A stretch of DNA of 64,000 bases from Ostreococcus lucimarinus CCE9901 (taxonomy: Eukaryota > Chlorophyta > Mamiellophyceae > Mamiellales > Bathycoccaceae), in the NCBI RefSeq assembly GCF_000092065.1, contig NC_009357.1:310001-374000 (forward strand). The letters are read 5' to 3'. The position numbers and the translations under genes are program-made. Below are positions 9,224 to 18,595 of the stretch, in pieces. Below the pieces are notes generated by a model. The model did no database searches, was not told where the DNA came from, and saw nothing but the letters and a program-made list of their open reading frames with translations. Numbering within the stretch: the first letter of the stretch is position 1; each line of letters begins with the position of its first letter.

Positions 9224-11068
9224 ATGCGCGCGGTGGCGCCCGCGCCGAACGCGCGCGCGCGACGCGAGGCGACGACGCGGCGCGCGGGCGGTCGCCGCGC
9301 GCGATGGGGCGACGAGCGACGACCGCGCGCGAGTGCCGCGAGCGCGCGAACGGCGTGGACGATGGGGATGAGTGAAAAGACATCGACGACGCGCGCGCGG
9401 CGATCGCGAGGAGACGGCGCGACGGAGACGCGAGCGCGGTGGACGTCGGCGCGCGCGGCGAACAAAGGGTGGGTGCTCTCCGAACGGGACTACCCCGAGG
9501 GAGAAGTGATCTTGGGGATCGAGATTCGATCGCATTCCATAAAAGCCGCACCAGTGGATACCGCGAACGCCGAGTTTCAGCGACCGGGGGTGTCGGTGCC
9601 GATCGAAGAATTCAACGAAGAAAGCTTGCGAGAGGCGCTCGAGAAGGTTAACAAACACTTTGGCTGGAGAGGGCCGGTGGGTGTAAGCTACACTCGTTTA
9701 GCCGTGCGCGCGCTCGGAGGCGTGCAAAAGGGAGAACAGCTGATGTCTAGGATGATTCCCGATTGGCAAGGACGAATCGCCATGATGATTCACACCGAGG
9801 CGGCGGCGTATGCGGAGATGTATTTCGGCCCAGGTCGCGAGAGCTCGGGCGTGGTGCTTGTGTGTACGCTCGGCAAAGGATTCGGTGCGGTGCTGTACAA
9901 ACGAGGTCAAAAAGTTCGAAACGCTGACTTCAAGCACATGACGTGGACGTACGAAAGGGAGCTCCAGAAATTACAAAAGACGTGGGGCTGGAGCGGCGTG
10001 ATGCCACCGTTGCCCGAGGAGACGTCAGAGAACGTTTTGAAAGTAGTCAAAGAGTACGGATTAAACGGTAGAGGATGGTGGCTTGAAAATCTTCAACCGT
10101 CAGAAAATCCGTGCGCGACGACGGACGCTGTCCTCGCGTGGGCTTCTCTCGTTGATCGATATCTACAAAAGGTTGCTTCAAGCGTCAAGCCAGAGCGTCT
10201 CATTTTGTTACCCACCGGAACCGCGTCGGATGTGAGTGAAGAGGTTTTACTCTCTCTGTTTCGCCCAGGAGTCCAATTAGCTGGGTTAGAGTCTGAAGTT
10301 CTCATCATGGGGGAGTTCCCAGACAGAGCATTGGTGAAAGGAGCTGCAGTCGGGGCGCACATAGAACTCCAATCGCGAGCCGCGAGCGGCGTGTTGCGAG
10401 ACGCAATTTGCAAAACAGTCACCGAAAGCCCGATTCTACGTGCGCTGACTGACGTTGAGCTCGACTGGGTGTTTAAAAAGCTCGATTCCGATAAAGACGG
10501 CGAGATATGCGAAAATGACCTGGTCACTGGCGCGAGATTCTTTGGCGCAAATCTGTCAGTCGCAGAGGTGAATGGCGTGCTTAAGGAGTTACATTGTGGC
10601 TTAACAGGAGCAATCACCCGCGAACTCCTCGTCAAGTGGTGGAGCTCAGAAGTGTCTCACGGTATTGTCACTCAAATATCTTCATCTATTGAATTGGATG
10701 AAATTCTTGCAGCCTCAAAAGCGGAGATGGAAGTTAGCAATCTCGCTGGTGTCTTAGTGGCGTCGAATGTAGATAAAGTCGTCGTCGTCCAATGTGGGTT
10801 TTCATATTGCCGTCCGTGCAAGAAGTTTGAAGCGTCGTATGAGCAAGTCGCGAGGAATTATCCACAGGTGTCGTTCTTAAAAGTAATTGGTGATAGTACC
10901 CCAGCTGCCGCACACTTGTGCAAGGATGTTCTCGCAATTCAGTCGACTCCTGACTTTCGCATTTTCAAAGGGGCGACATTAGTGCGTCAATTTACGGGCG
11001 CGAATAAAACTAAGCTCGAAGAAGCTATTAACGCCGCGCTCGAGTATAAGGAATTTACCGTACAGTAG
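9224..11068 (+). CDS. Fusion protein: ROK/polyphosphate-glucokinase-like domain + EF-hand + thioredoxin
   Basis: 614 residues from an ATG at 9224. Residues 1-80 are Arg/Ala-rich with Thr/Ser, like a plastid transit peptide. About 85-370 resemble the ROK fold of polyphosphate glucokinases: GIEIRSHSIKAAPVDT at the start and VLVCTLGKGFGAVLYKRG as the phosphate-binding loop. The segment normally reading NDADAAG is HTEAAAY, so the ROK catalytic Asp seems to be lost. About 405-470 hold a canonical EF-hand loop (DSDKDGEICEND) and a weak second helix-loop-helix. The last ~110 residues are a thioredoxin fold with CRPC (Trp before it replaced by Tyr) and the cis-Pro motif STPDFRIF. EF-hand next to thioredoxin recalls algal calredoxin. 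Function as a Ca-sensing plastid redox protein is inference. A start downstream (MGMSEK at ~9362) is possible. Confidence 0.72.
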   Translation: MRAVAPAPNARARREATTRRAGGRRARWGDERRPRASAASARTAWTMGMSEKTSTTRARRSRGDGATETRARWTSARAANKGWVLSERDYPEGEVILGIEIRSHSIKAAPVDTANAEFQRPGVSVPIEEFNEESLREALEKVNKHFGWRGPVGVSYTRLAVRALGGVQKGEQLMSRMIPDWQGRIAMMIHTEAAAYAEMYFGPGRESSGVVLVCTLGKGFGAVLYKRGQKVRNADFKHMTWTYERELQKLQKTWGWSGVMPPLPEETSENVLKVVKEYGLNGRGWWLENLQPSENPCATTDAVLAWASLVDRYLQKVASSVKPERLILLPTGTASDVSEEVLLSLFRPGVQLAGLESEVLIMGEFPDRALVKGAAVGAHIELQSRAASGVLRDAICKTVTESPILRALTDVELDWVFKKLDSDKDGEICENDLVTGARFFGANLSVAEVNGVLKELHCGLTGAITRELLVKWWSSEVSHGIVTQISSSIELDEILAASKAEMEVSNLAGVLVASNVDKVVVVQCGFSYCRPCKKFEASYEQVARNYPQVSFLKVIGDSTPAAAHLCKDVLAIQSTPDFRIFKGATLVRQFTGANKTKLEEAINAALEYKEFTVQ

Positions 11069-11104
11069 CAAATCCGTAATCATAGCAGCTAGCATGATTG
11101 TCAA

Positions 11105-13156
11105 CTACAAATCTATTTGCAAGTCAGTCCAGTCCCCAAGCCCGTTTAGGATTTCGTTCAAACGCGCTTCAACTCGAGCGCGATCGTCGAGGTTACCAAT
11201 ATCTTGAAATTTTGCTCGTGACGGATGCCAAACTATTATATTCGATTTGTGATCCTCGAATACTTCGTTCCATTGAAAAGCATCCACGACTCGCTCGCTG
11301 GCCTCAACAAATGCCAATAACTTTTCACTCTTGAAATCTTTCGCAAAATCTCTGAAGCTAGAGTTACTGTCTGATTCAAGCACCATGGCTATGTAAACAC
11401 TTTTCTCCTTCAGACGTGTGCCATGAACATCGACAAGGTTGACTATCTGTGGTTTTCGAGAAGTTTGTTTTGCCGTCTTACGCATCGCCGGCGCGCGAAT
11501 CACCAAAACTCTGAACCACCCAGCGGCAACAATCGCAAAAATAGTGCCGACTAAAGGTAAAATTCCATTTTCTAAGCAAAAGAACCATAAACTCTCGGCC
11601 ATGTCGGAGACATCTGTGCGTAGCGCTTTCATCAAGAGCCTCCAATCAATGGGTGCTCCAGGGATTGGGAAAAGAAGGTGCGCATCAAATTCCGCGGCTG
11701 GTAAGCCTTCTTCTGTTACCAAGACGCGAGATATCCATGCCACGAGTGTGTCACGAGTGCTCCAATCTTTCAGCTGATCGTAATATACGTGCCCACGTTT
11801 ACCGCGGTGAAACATAAGGGCGACTAATTGCGTTCCATTTGCAAACGTCTTGACAAATTTTTTATTTCGCAATCCATCAATCCATCCGAAAGCCACTTCA
11901 TCTTCCGTCAAAGATAACTTACCACTACTTCTAACGTTAGCAAGCTCTTGCATTAAGCGCACAAAAGACGGGCTCCTTTTACTGCCGACCGCTACGAAAC
12001 ACACTCTCGTCAATCCCCCCGGCTCGCAACCGACTCCATGAGCATTGGACGCGGTTAGTCTAGGAATGACTTGAAATCTATACTGGGCTAAAGTTAGCCG
12101 TATTTTATCTTTCGAGTTCACATTGTCGACGACAGTGCGGTCGAAATCCCTGAAGATGATCATCGCGGGTTCCTTCTTTACGCCCAAATCCTGTTCCCAA
12201 AATTTGGTGTCACCAGTCTCGTAGTCTACCCATACAACGTCGACATCCGCGCTGTACTCTTCAGCCAAGTATCGCACCATCAATGGCGGTCGTTTAGAAG
12301 AAACGTACACAAATTTTACCTTATCTTCATAGGAAGTCATCGATTGCACATCGTTTGGGGTGATGGCAACAAGATCTGGTAACGTCAGCATTTTCTTGCC
12401 GACAAAGGACAGGAGTAAGTTCACCTTAATACTACCGCGATATCTTTTGATGCAAGAGTAATGCCGACAATTTGGACGTACACCAACAATAACGGGTAGG
12501 TCTGATCGACGAATGGGACGAGAAAATAAGCCACTGCTCCCTAACAATTGCACGAGCCGAGGCGATGTGAGAGTGTTTACCCGTCCAAAGTTTGCCACGC
12601 CGTTGGTCATCCTCGAAGCCTGCTCCCATACTGGCCCCGCTCTGTGGCATGAATCGCTCGCATCATCGTATATTTGTATTAACCACGTCTTTTGGCTCCT
12701 GAAAACGAGTTTTTCGATGTTCTTTTCGTTCAACAAAGTGGTTTCAGAAGCAATCAGTTCCGCCTCTTGGAAGCCGCTTTGCTGTCGAAGGCCTTCTTGC
12801 GTTGATCCCGAGTCCCAGGTGCCACGTCCGCGGAACCCAGCACCTTGATTCGTTTGTGTTTCAGATTCGTCCAAATATATCTGCAAATCGTACACGCGTT
12901 TACTTTCTTCATCCGACAACACTGCGTAAGCCTTTTGTATCTCAACGAACCGTTCGCCAGCCTTCGCTTTCTCGACGTCGTCAACGTTTCTTTGCTTATC
13001 TGGGTGGTAAATGAGCGATAGGGAACGATACGCTTTCTTAATATCTCCCGCACCCGCCCCCCGTTCGAGTCCTAGGGCACCGTACAAGTCGTTCGCGCCC
13101 TCGCAAACTCGCACGTGAACGCAAAACAGAAAGGCGAGTACTAGAAAGCGCCGCAT
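11105..13156 (-). CDS. ER DnaJ protein with thioredoxin-like region, DNAJC16-like
   Basis: 683 residues from the ATG at 13156 (the frame extends upstream only to a GTG). The start MRRFLVLAFLFCVHVRVCEG is a classic secretory signal peptide. A J domain follows directly (NDLYGALGLERGAGAGDIKK...) with the HPD motif in SLIYHPDKQ, then a disordered Gly/Gln part and several thioredoxin-like segments lacking a clear CxxC. A membrane span lies around residues 540-565 (GILPLVGTIFAIVAAGWFRVLVI). J domain + thioredoxin-like + one TM matches DNAJC16/ERdj8 and its plant relatives, which act in the ER with BiP. Its stop is 37 bp from the stop of the fusion gene on the other strand. Confidence 0.78.
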   Translation of the reverse strand: MRRFLVLAFLFCVHVRVCEGANDLYGALGLERGAGAGDIKKAYRSLSLIYHPDKQRNVDDVEKAKAGERFVEIQKAYAVLSDEESKRVYDLQIYLDESETQTNQGAGFRGRGTWDSGSTQEGLRQQSGFQEAELIASETTLLNEKNIEKLVFRSQKTWLIQIYDDASDSCHRAGPVWEQASRMTNGVANFGRVNTLTSPRLVQLLGSSGLFSRPIRRSDLPVIVGVRPNCRHYSCIKRYRGSIKVNLLLSFVGKKMLTLPDLVAITPNDVQSMTSYEDKVKFVYVSSKRPPLMVRYLAEEYSADVDVVWVDYETGDTKFWEQDLGVKKEPAMIIFRDFDRTVVDNVNSKDKIRLTLAQYRFQVIPRLTASNAHGVGCEPGGLTRVCFVAVGSKRSPSFVRLMQELANVRSSGKLSLTEDEVAFGWIDGLRNKKFVKTFANGTQLVALMFHRGKRGHVYYDQLKDWSTRDTLVAWISRVLVTEEGLPAAEFDAHLLFPIPGAPIDWRLLMKALRTDVSDMAESLWFFCLENGILPLVGTIFAIVAAGWFRVLVIRAPAMRKTAKQTSRKPQIVNLVDVHGTRLKEKSVYIAMVLESDSNSSFRDFAKDFKSEKLLAFVEASERVVDAFQWNEVFEDHKSNIIVWHPSRAKFQDIGNLDDRARVEARLNEILNGLGDWTDLQIDL

Positions 13157-13343
13157 CTTGCGCAGTGTCGCTGAATCACGCGCGATTTGGGCGACGACAC
13201 GAGCGTGCACGACGCTTCAATACTTTATCTCTTCATTTTTTATCCTCAAGGCGGCCGATAACGAATCGCGTTTCGGAGTGCGGGGATGGATGTCTGCGCG
13301 CGCGCTCGGTGTCGCGCGCTGGGGTTTGGGCTCTGTTAACAAT

Positions 13344-14786
13344 CTAATCTTCCTCGTCTAATGCCCCCGAGTACTCCGCGATGGCGTCCAAGGGAAGCAT
13401 GTGCGCTTCAAAATCATCGCTTAGCTGGATAGATGCCGTGTCAGTTGACTTATTCTTCTCGAGGAGCTTGCCGCGCCTGCCGCGGAACTTTCCTGAGACG
13501 ACACAAATGCGCCCACCGGGCTTCGGTACAACCGTCTCCAGCGCGCTTTGACTAACTTCGATCGTAGTTCCGTTTTCTTCTAGTTGTAGCATGCACTCGG
13601 TTGGGGTCAAAACGTCCACAACGACTCCCTTCATGAGGTAGAATTGTCCACGTTTAAAGCTTTTGCTCACAACCCGCACACGAATGTTGGCAAACAACCA
13701 AGGCTTTGCCGACATTTCGGAGTCTTTACCTGCATCACTTCTACCACGCTTCTCCCCAACTTTTGCATATTGACTTTCATGCATCTCTGCAAGTTCACTA
13801 GACCTAACTGTCACTACTTTACCGCTATTGGTGAGCTCAACGCTGACTTTCCCGTCGGACATTCGCAAAACGCGCCCAGATACGCCTGCATGACGTCCAT
13901 CGACGATGTACATGAGCTTGCCTTCGCGCGGTCCAAGCTCTTGGCGCCTAACAAGCTTCTCATCTAACGTTTTTACATTCCTCAGTCCCGCATTAGCCAT
14001 CATTTGTGGGTCTCGCACCATGTCAGCCTTCTTCTTGCGAGAATCACCCGGTTTGATGTACTTCTTCTGTGGCTCATCTTTCTCCACCGGTTGAGCACCC
14101 AAGCCAAGACGGCCAGGTCGTGGAATAAATTCTACCGCTTCGACCATACCCTTATGCATTCGACCGACTGCCTTACCCTCCTCCCAACCCATGCCGCGCA
14201 ACATCGCTTTGCCAAAATCCTCAATTGGCATGTCCTCGTATTCGTCCATCGATGCTTGATTCGGTAAATCTTCCATATCTTCCTTGAACGCTTGAAGCTC
14301 CTTCTCTTGCAAACTTCTACCTATGAAACTCTCCCTCGCGCGATCTTCGTTGCTTATCTTGGGTGCGGCGGAGCCGTCTTTCGGCCCCATCTTCGTCAAC
14401 CCATATGATACACCTTTCTGAGCCACCTCACCACCACCCGCCGCGATGGTTTCCGCCACGTGGAATCGCTTCTGATCTTGTTCTATTTCTTCCTTTGTTG
14501 GTAGAAAACTTGGTGCCTGCGTGAGAAAATTACATTCGTCAGCAGTCGCTTTGTCTCGAGCTCGTCGCGTCCCTACACTCACCTTTCTTTGTCGTCCCGT
14601 GCCCACTTCGAACGTATTCGCAATCTTAGGGATGACCTTCACCTCTGTCACTTTCTCCTTCTTCGTCCCCTCCAGCGCGTTATCGTTGACGGCGGTGAGG
14701 TAATCCACGTCTTCCTTTGCCTCCTCGTGCTGCACGGCCACCTTCACCTGCGGCGCCTTCTTTTTCGTGAACGCGAAAGATTGCAT
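13344..14786 (-). CDS. GPKOW/MOS2-like spliceosome-associated G-patch and KOW protein
   Basis: 481 codons from ATG at 14786 (MQSFAFTKKK, typical of GPKOW, whose proteins start with SFGF/SFSF followed by basic residues). A G-patch core is present (PIEDFGKAMLRGMGWEEGKAVGR...), then GRLGLGA, and three KOW-type segments (KLMYIVDGRHAGVSGRVLRM, QFYLMKGVVVDV, GRICVVSGKFRGRRGKLLEK). GPKOW/MOS2 binds the DHX16 helicase in the spliceosome and in plants affects microRNA processing and immunity. Bases 14517-14582 (66 nt, in frame) have a GTGAGT donor, CTGAC and CGCAG acceptor, so they are probably an intron that does not shift the frame. Without it the protein is about 458 residues. Confidence 0.85.
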   Translation of the reverse strand: MQSFAFTKKKAPQVKVAVQHEEAKEDVDYLTAVNDNALEGTKKEKVTEVKVIPKIANTFEVGTGRQRKVSVGTRRARDKATADECNFLTQAPSFLPTKEEIEQDQKRFHVAETIAAGGGEVAQKGVSYGLTKMGPKDGSAAPKISNEDRARESFIGRSLQEKELQAFKEDMEDLPNQASMDEYEDMPIEDFGKAMLRGMGWEEGKAVGRMHKGMVEAVEFIPRPGRLGLGAQPVEKDEPQKKYIKPGDSRKKKADMVRDPQMMANAGLRNVKTLDEKLVRRQELGPREGKLMYIVDGRHAGVSGRVLRMSDGKVSVELTNSGKVVTVRSSELAEMHESQYAKVGEKRGRSDAGKDSEMSAKPWLFANIRVRVVSKSFKRGQFYLMKGVVVDVLTPTECMLQLEENGTTIEVSQSALETVVPKPGGRICVVSGKFRGRRGKLLEKNKSTDTASIQLSDDFEAHMLPLDAIAEYSGALDEED

Positions 14787-15059
14787 GGCGTGCGTGGGGA
14801 TCAGCCTACCGTCGAACAACTGCACGCGATATGCCCTATTGCGGTGCGCGCCTCTCGCGCGATTCTGTTCGCAACGCGCCCGGCACTGCGGACGAATGCG
14901 GCGAAAGTTTCGCAAGGCAACGACGGAGCGGGGGCGGAATTGAATGCACGAACCGCACTGCGCGTCGCTCGAGTGGGTGTGTCGAGCGTCGTCGTTCTCA
15001 AGGCGAGAAGAACATCAAGAGTGCGCGACTCAACCAATCGAACCTCGCGCGCGATCAGG

Positions 15060-16043
15060 ATGGCGGACGAAAAGCCGACTTTGCTGGAGCACGAGTGGGT
15101 GGAATTCAGTGCCAGAGTCAGAAGAGTGTGCAAACGCTCAGCGGCGCTCACGCTGAGTGCGGCGATAATTTCGTTTGGGTTACTCATCGCGTCGATCACG
15201 TGTGTGTTCGCGCTGCGATATATCGTCGTTCCGCGCGGTCCGGCGTCGCTCTCGCAAGATCTAGTGTTCGACTACACCGCCGCGGCGCCGGTGGCGAGAG
15301 TGAGTTTCATACCGCAGAAGTTCGCAAATACGGGCGAATCGAAACCGCGGAAAGGACGAATTGTGAGCGCGAAGCAAAACTTTGACGTGGACATCGAGTT
15401 TGTCGTCCCAGACAGCGAGTATAACGTAAACGTTGGTATGTTTCAAGTGAATGCAAAGTTGCTGACTCCAAGTGGGAAAACTTTACTCGAGAGATCTCGA
15501 CCTGGAATCGTGAAATACACGTCCAAGGAAGTGAAATGGCTCAAAACAATTGTATGGTGGCCGTTTCACGCTCTGGGGTTGATTGAAGAGCAGCAAAACG
15601 TGCGCGTCGCAATGGTACAAAACTACAAAGAAGATAGTGAGTCTCCGTTCACGGACATTGAAGTGACAATGAAACCGCACGCTGGAAGTGCCAGGTTACC
15701 GCAAATATATGAGGCCCGCGCAATCGTTCATTTAAGTATGAATTTTGTTGCCAAGCTGCTATATTTCTACCCCATCGCGTCGTCCTTTGTTCTCGTTGGG
15801 CTGTTCTGGTCGGGTTTCAGCTTTGCCGCCTTTGTGTCGACGGTCATTTCTTTGCTTATCATGGGGAGTAAAATCGACGAAAAAGATGCAGAATCTCCCA
15901 TGAAACCGGACGAGATCGGAAAATACGCTAGAGCGATCGCGGATGCGATGGATTCCGCCGAAAGCTCGCAGGCACCGGCGCATACGACAAACGGGATGAT
16001 GGACGAAGGTTTGCGGCGGCGAAATGTCTCTCCGTCATCTTAG
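15060..16043 (+). CDS. Seipin (lipid droplet assembly protein)
   Basis: 327 residues from ATG at 15060 (MADEKPTLLEHEW). A first membrane span lies at about residues 25-58, a lumenal seipin fold follows (residues ~65-235, with FDYTAAAPVARVSFIPQ, YNVNVGMFQVNAKLLTPSGK and SRPGIVKYTSKEVKW), then a second span (LLYFYPIASSFVLVGLFWSG) and a short cytosolic acidic tail. Two membrane helices around a conserved lumenal beta-sandwich, with the R-P-x-x-x-x-Y-x-S motif, define seipin. Seipin oligomers sit at ER-lipid droplet contacts and control droplet budding. The open frame continues far upstream, but the first ATG with family-like sequence is at 15060. Divergent from GPKOW. Confidence 0.88.
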   Translation: MADEKPTLLEHEWVEFSARVRRVCKRSAALTLSAAIISFGLLIASITCVFALRYIVVPRGPASLSQDLVFDYTAAAPVARVSFIPQKFANTGESKPRKGRIVSAKQNFDVDIEFVVPDSEYNVNVGMFQVNAKLLTPSGKTLLERSRPGIVKYTSKEVKWLKTIVWWPFHALGLIEEQQNVRVAMVQNYKEDSESPFTDIEVTMKPHAGSARLPQIYEARAIVHLSMNFVAKLLYFYPIASSFVLVGLFWSGFSFAAFVSTVISLLIMGSKIDEKDAESPMKPDEIGKYARAIADAMDSAESSQAPAHTTNGMMDEGLRRRNVSPSS

Positions 16044-16125
16044 TGTTAATTCATTCTTTCATTAGTCGAAGCATACGGTACGCTTGTAAATCATTTCTAG
16101 TACAGCTAATCGTAAACGTAACATT

Positions 16126-16998
16126 TCATTTCTTTTGCACCTTCTCTTCCACAAACTCGTCGATCAAGTATGGCCATGCGTCGTTGGAATCATAAGTGTC
16201 CAAATTCTCGCCCACTTGTCGACTAAACTGAAGAACTTGCGACCAGGTGTCGTTCGAGATGGCCTTGCCGTGATTCTTCTCCAGAAAGTCGCACCATTCA
16301 TCCGTAAAGCACCATTTGTCCGCCATCAAAACTTTCCACAAACCGATGGCGGTATCGAGTGACAGCGCCTTCGCGTTTGGTTCCTTAGCGAAGCCAAACG
16401 TAAACTCGTACACATCCTTGAAGGCATTCGGCCTGGTGAGCTCACTTCTCAGTGCATCCATTTTTGCCTTTAATTTAGCCACGGAATCGCACTCCAAATC
16501 CATCATTCCTCGAGTAAACTCCTCCTTTGTGTATTTCCCCATCGTCTCGGCGTCCATCTTCAGTGAAAGCACGAGCGTCACTGGATCGAAAGGATCCACA
16601 CCTAAATCTTTGCAGAGCTGAATGATACCCTCCGCTTCGATTCTCTGCTCTTGCTGGTCGTCTTGGGCTTTGTACACATCGAACATCGCGTCAATACCGG
16701 CCGAGTTAGTGGAAGACCTTTTCGAACTCTTCGAGCGTGCCGAGTAAAAGTACACCTCGAACGCGCTTTCCATGTTCCAAGACGCCTCTTTGAGCGCGTG
16801 AATCGATGCACTCTCATCACTCGTATCCGCGACTTCCATAAATCGTCGCACGATAGCTTTTTGGTTCTTGTTGAGCTTATTCTGTTCGTCAAAGTGCGCG
16901 GTCAGTGATTTAAATTCATCTTTCACGAGTCTTCGTTCGCGCGAGCGCTGCACAGAGTGTGCTTTCAAGGTAACTGGCAATGTGAGAGTGCGTACCAT
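16126..16998 (-). CDS. DCN1-like cullin neddylation factor
   Basis: 290 residues. An N-terminal UBA-like part (NKNQKAIVRRFMEVADTSDESASIHALKEASWNMESAFEVYF) precedes a PONY (DUF298) domain with DPVTLVLSLKMDAETMGKYTKEEFTRGM, FTFGFAKEPNAKALSLDTAIGLW and the C-terminal DAWPYLIDEFVE signature. DCN1 proteins bind the NEDD8-E2 and cullin WHB domains and act as scaffold E3 for cullin neddylation. The extra ~30 residues before the UBA look basic and unstructured; a Met there (MVRTL) is the only ATG. Stop lies 82 bp from the seipin stop (convergent). Confidence 0.9.
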   Translation of the reverse strand: MVRTLTLPVTLKAHSVQRSRERRLVKDEFKSLTAHFDEQNKLNKNQKAIVRRFMEVADTSDESASIHALKEASWNMESAFEVYFYSARSKSSKRSSTNSAGIDAMFDVYKAQDDQQEQRIEAEGIIQLCKDLGVDPFDPVTLVLSLKMDAETMGKYTKEEFTRGMMDLECDSVAKLKAKMDALRSELTRPNAFKDVYEFTFGFAKEPNAKALSLDTAIGLWKVLMADKWCFTDEWCDFLEKNHGKAISNDTWSQVLQFSRQVGENLDTYDSNDAWPYLIDEFVEEKVQKK

Positions 16999-17236
16999 GG
17001 TGCCAACTATCTCTCACTCTCGTCTTTGACGCCGTTCATAGACGTACGCGACAGGCGTGCGAGCGCTTATGACGATGGTCGCTGTCTCCTTGTCCAAGGC
17101 GCGTCGCATTGGTTTTTCAGAATGCGCGGTAAAATCGACGACGTCTGCAGACGAATTTGCACGATGGGAATGGCTTTGAGAATGACAAGGTATACTATTT
17201 ACATCGCGTGGTGTCATGTCTTCGAAGAAGCGAATA

Positions 17237-18595
17237 CTACACTTGCGTCGGCGCGGCGCCGCGCAGAGGAGGGCTCGTGATGATTTCGAGCTTGCGCTGC
17301 AAGTACGCAGCAGAGACCAAGAACAACGAGCACATAGCAAACATGGCCGTCAGAGGGAACAAAGCCACGTTGTACAAAATAATACAGACGAAGAGGTTGA
17401 GTGGGATTCTGAAGCAGTTCATCACCGTGCTTCTGATTTCCTCGGGAACGTACGTCGCGCGCATCTTCATCATGCTTGGCCAGAAAATTCCAACCAAACA
17501 TTCAAAGACTAGAAACCCGAGCATCGTGATTTGCCCCTCGAGCGTAATCGACTGCCCCGGAGTATAGTTCGCTTGGAACGGGAAAATCTTGAGCACGATG
17601 GGCAACGCCAAGGATGCGGCGGACGCCAAGAAGACGTATTGCATATACTTCTCCGGTCGTAAGTCCTTGTCTCCCAAGAGCTGACCCGCGAAAGATGAAC
17701 CGATCATGCACGCGACCATCATGGTCGCGAAAATCATCCCATGAGGAATGATTTCGTCGTTCGGGCTCAGGGCGGGGGTCCACAAAAAGACGAACGAATA
17801 CATCGCCGCCTCGAAGAGCGACTGCATCGCACCAAGATACAGCACCTTCTTGTCGTTGAAAATGGCATGCTTCGCCGCCGAGAAACTGGCTTCGAGAGAA
17901 ACGTTAGCATTTACGGCGCCTCTATTTTCTGTCCACGTCAAAGCGATGATAACACCACCGATTGCCAAAAACGTAGCCGCGGCGTCAAACGGCGCAACGG
18001 GACCAAAGTTCATATCAGTCACCAAATAGTTCGCCAACAAGCCCGCGACGATCGACACCACACCGTTGCCGATGAAGATCGCTTTTGAAAACGTCCCATT
18101 CAACCACTCCGGGTCGTAGTTCCGAGAGAAGTGTTCGGACACGAGCCAAGATTCGAACGCGGTGAACAACAGCGACGTCGCGATGCCGCCAAAAAAGCGA
18201 CCGAGCATGAGCACGCCGTAATCACTCCAGTGCTTCGTGATGCAGGACGCGATGTACGTGGCGACATATGTTAAACCCGCGAGCTTACGTCCATATCTGT
18301 CCGCTAAACTACCCACGATGGTTCCGAAAATCATACTCGACCCGAAACCAGCGATGAAGAGTTTCCCGATATCTCCGGTGCCGTATCCGTAGTGTTTGTA
18401 CAGCGCGTACACGTACGGTCCTTGCAACCAATCCCCAGCCATCATCAACGCGTACACGACCAAGTAATTGGTCCTAAACGCCAAGAAATTCGCCGGTAAA
18501 CTCGCCCCCTTCCCGCTCGTCGGACGCTTTCGCACCTCGAGCGCCGCGCACACGGACGCGAGGGCGCCGAATGTGAGCACATAAAACGACTCCAT
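17237..18595 (-). CDS. MFS transporter, MFSD5/MOT2 molybdate-anion transporter family
   Basis: 452 residues with about 12 hydrophobic spans. Family signatures visible: NFLAFRTNYLVVYALMMAGDWLQGPYVYALY, the MFS loop GSLADRYGRK, GRFFGGIATSLLFTAFESWLVSEH, and in the second half QSLFEAAMYSFVFLWTPALS and the late stretch IFWPSMMKMRATYVPEEIRSTVMN with FRIPLN. These are hallmarks of the MOT2/MFSD5 group, reported to carry molybdate in Chlamydomonas. The substrate in this alga is inference from the family. ATG at 18595; upstream lies a long CG-rich gene-poor stretch. Confidence 0.87.
   Translation of the reverse strand: MESFYVLTFGALASVCAALEVRKRPTSGKGASLPANFLAFRTNYLVVYALMMAGDWLQGPYVYALYKHYGYGTGDIGKLFIAGFGSSMIFGTIVGSLADRYGRKLAGLTYVATYIASCITKHWSDYGVLMLGRFFGGIATSLLFTAFESWLVSEHFSRNYDPEWLNGTFSKAIFIGNGVVSIVAGLLANYLVTDMNFGPVAPFDAAATFLAIGGVIIALTWTENRGAVNANVSLEASFSAAKHAIFNDKKVLYLGAMQSLFEAAMYSFVFLWTPALSPNDEIIPHGMIFATMMVACMIGSSFAGQLLGDKDLRPEKYMQYVFLASAASLALPIVLKIFPFQANYTPGQSITLEGQITMLGFLVFECLVGIFWPSMMKMRATYVPEEIRSTVMNCFRIPLNLFVCIILYNVALFPLTAMFAMCSLFLVSAAYLQRKLEIITSPPLRGAAPTQV

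Noticed and set aside
8822-9658. Minus-strand 278-codon Arg-rich frame opposite the ROK fusion start
   Set aside because: Antisense shadow of the transit-peptide and CG-repeat region; nearly all Arg, Ala and Ser with no family pattern.
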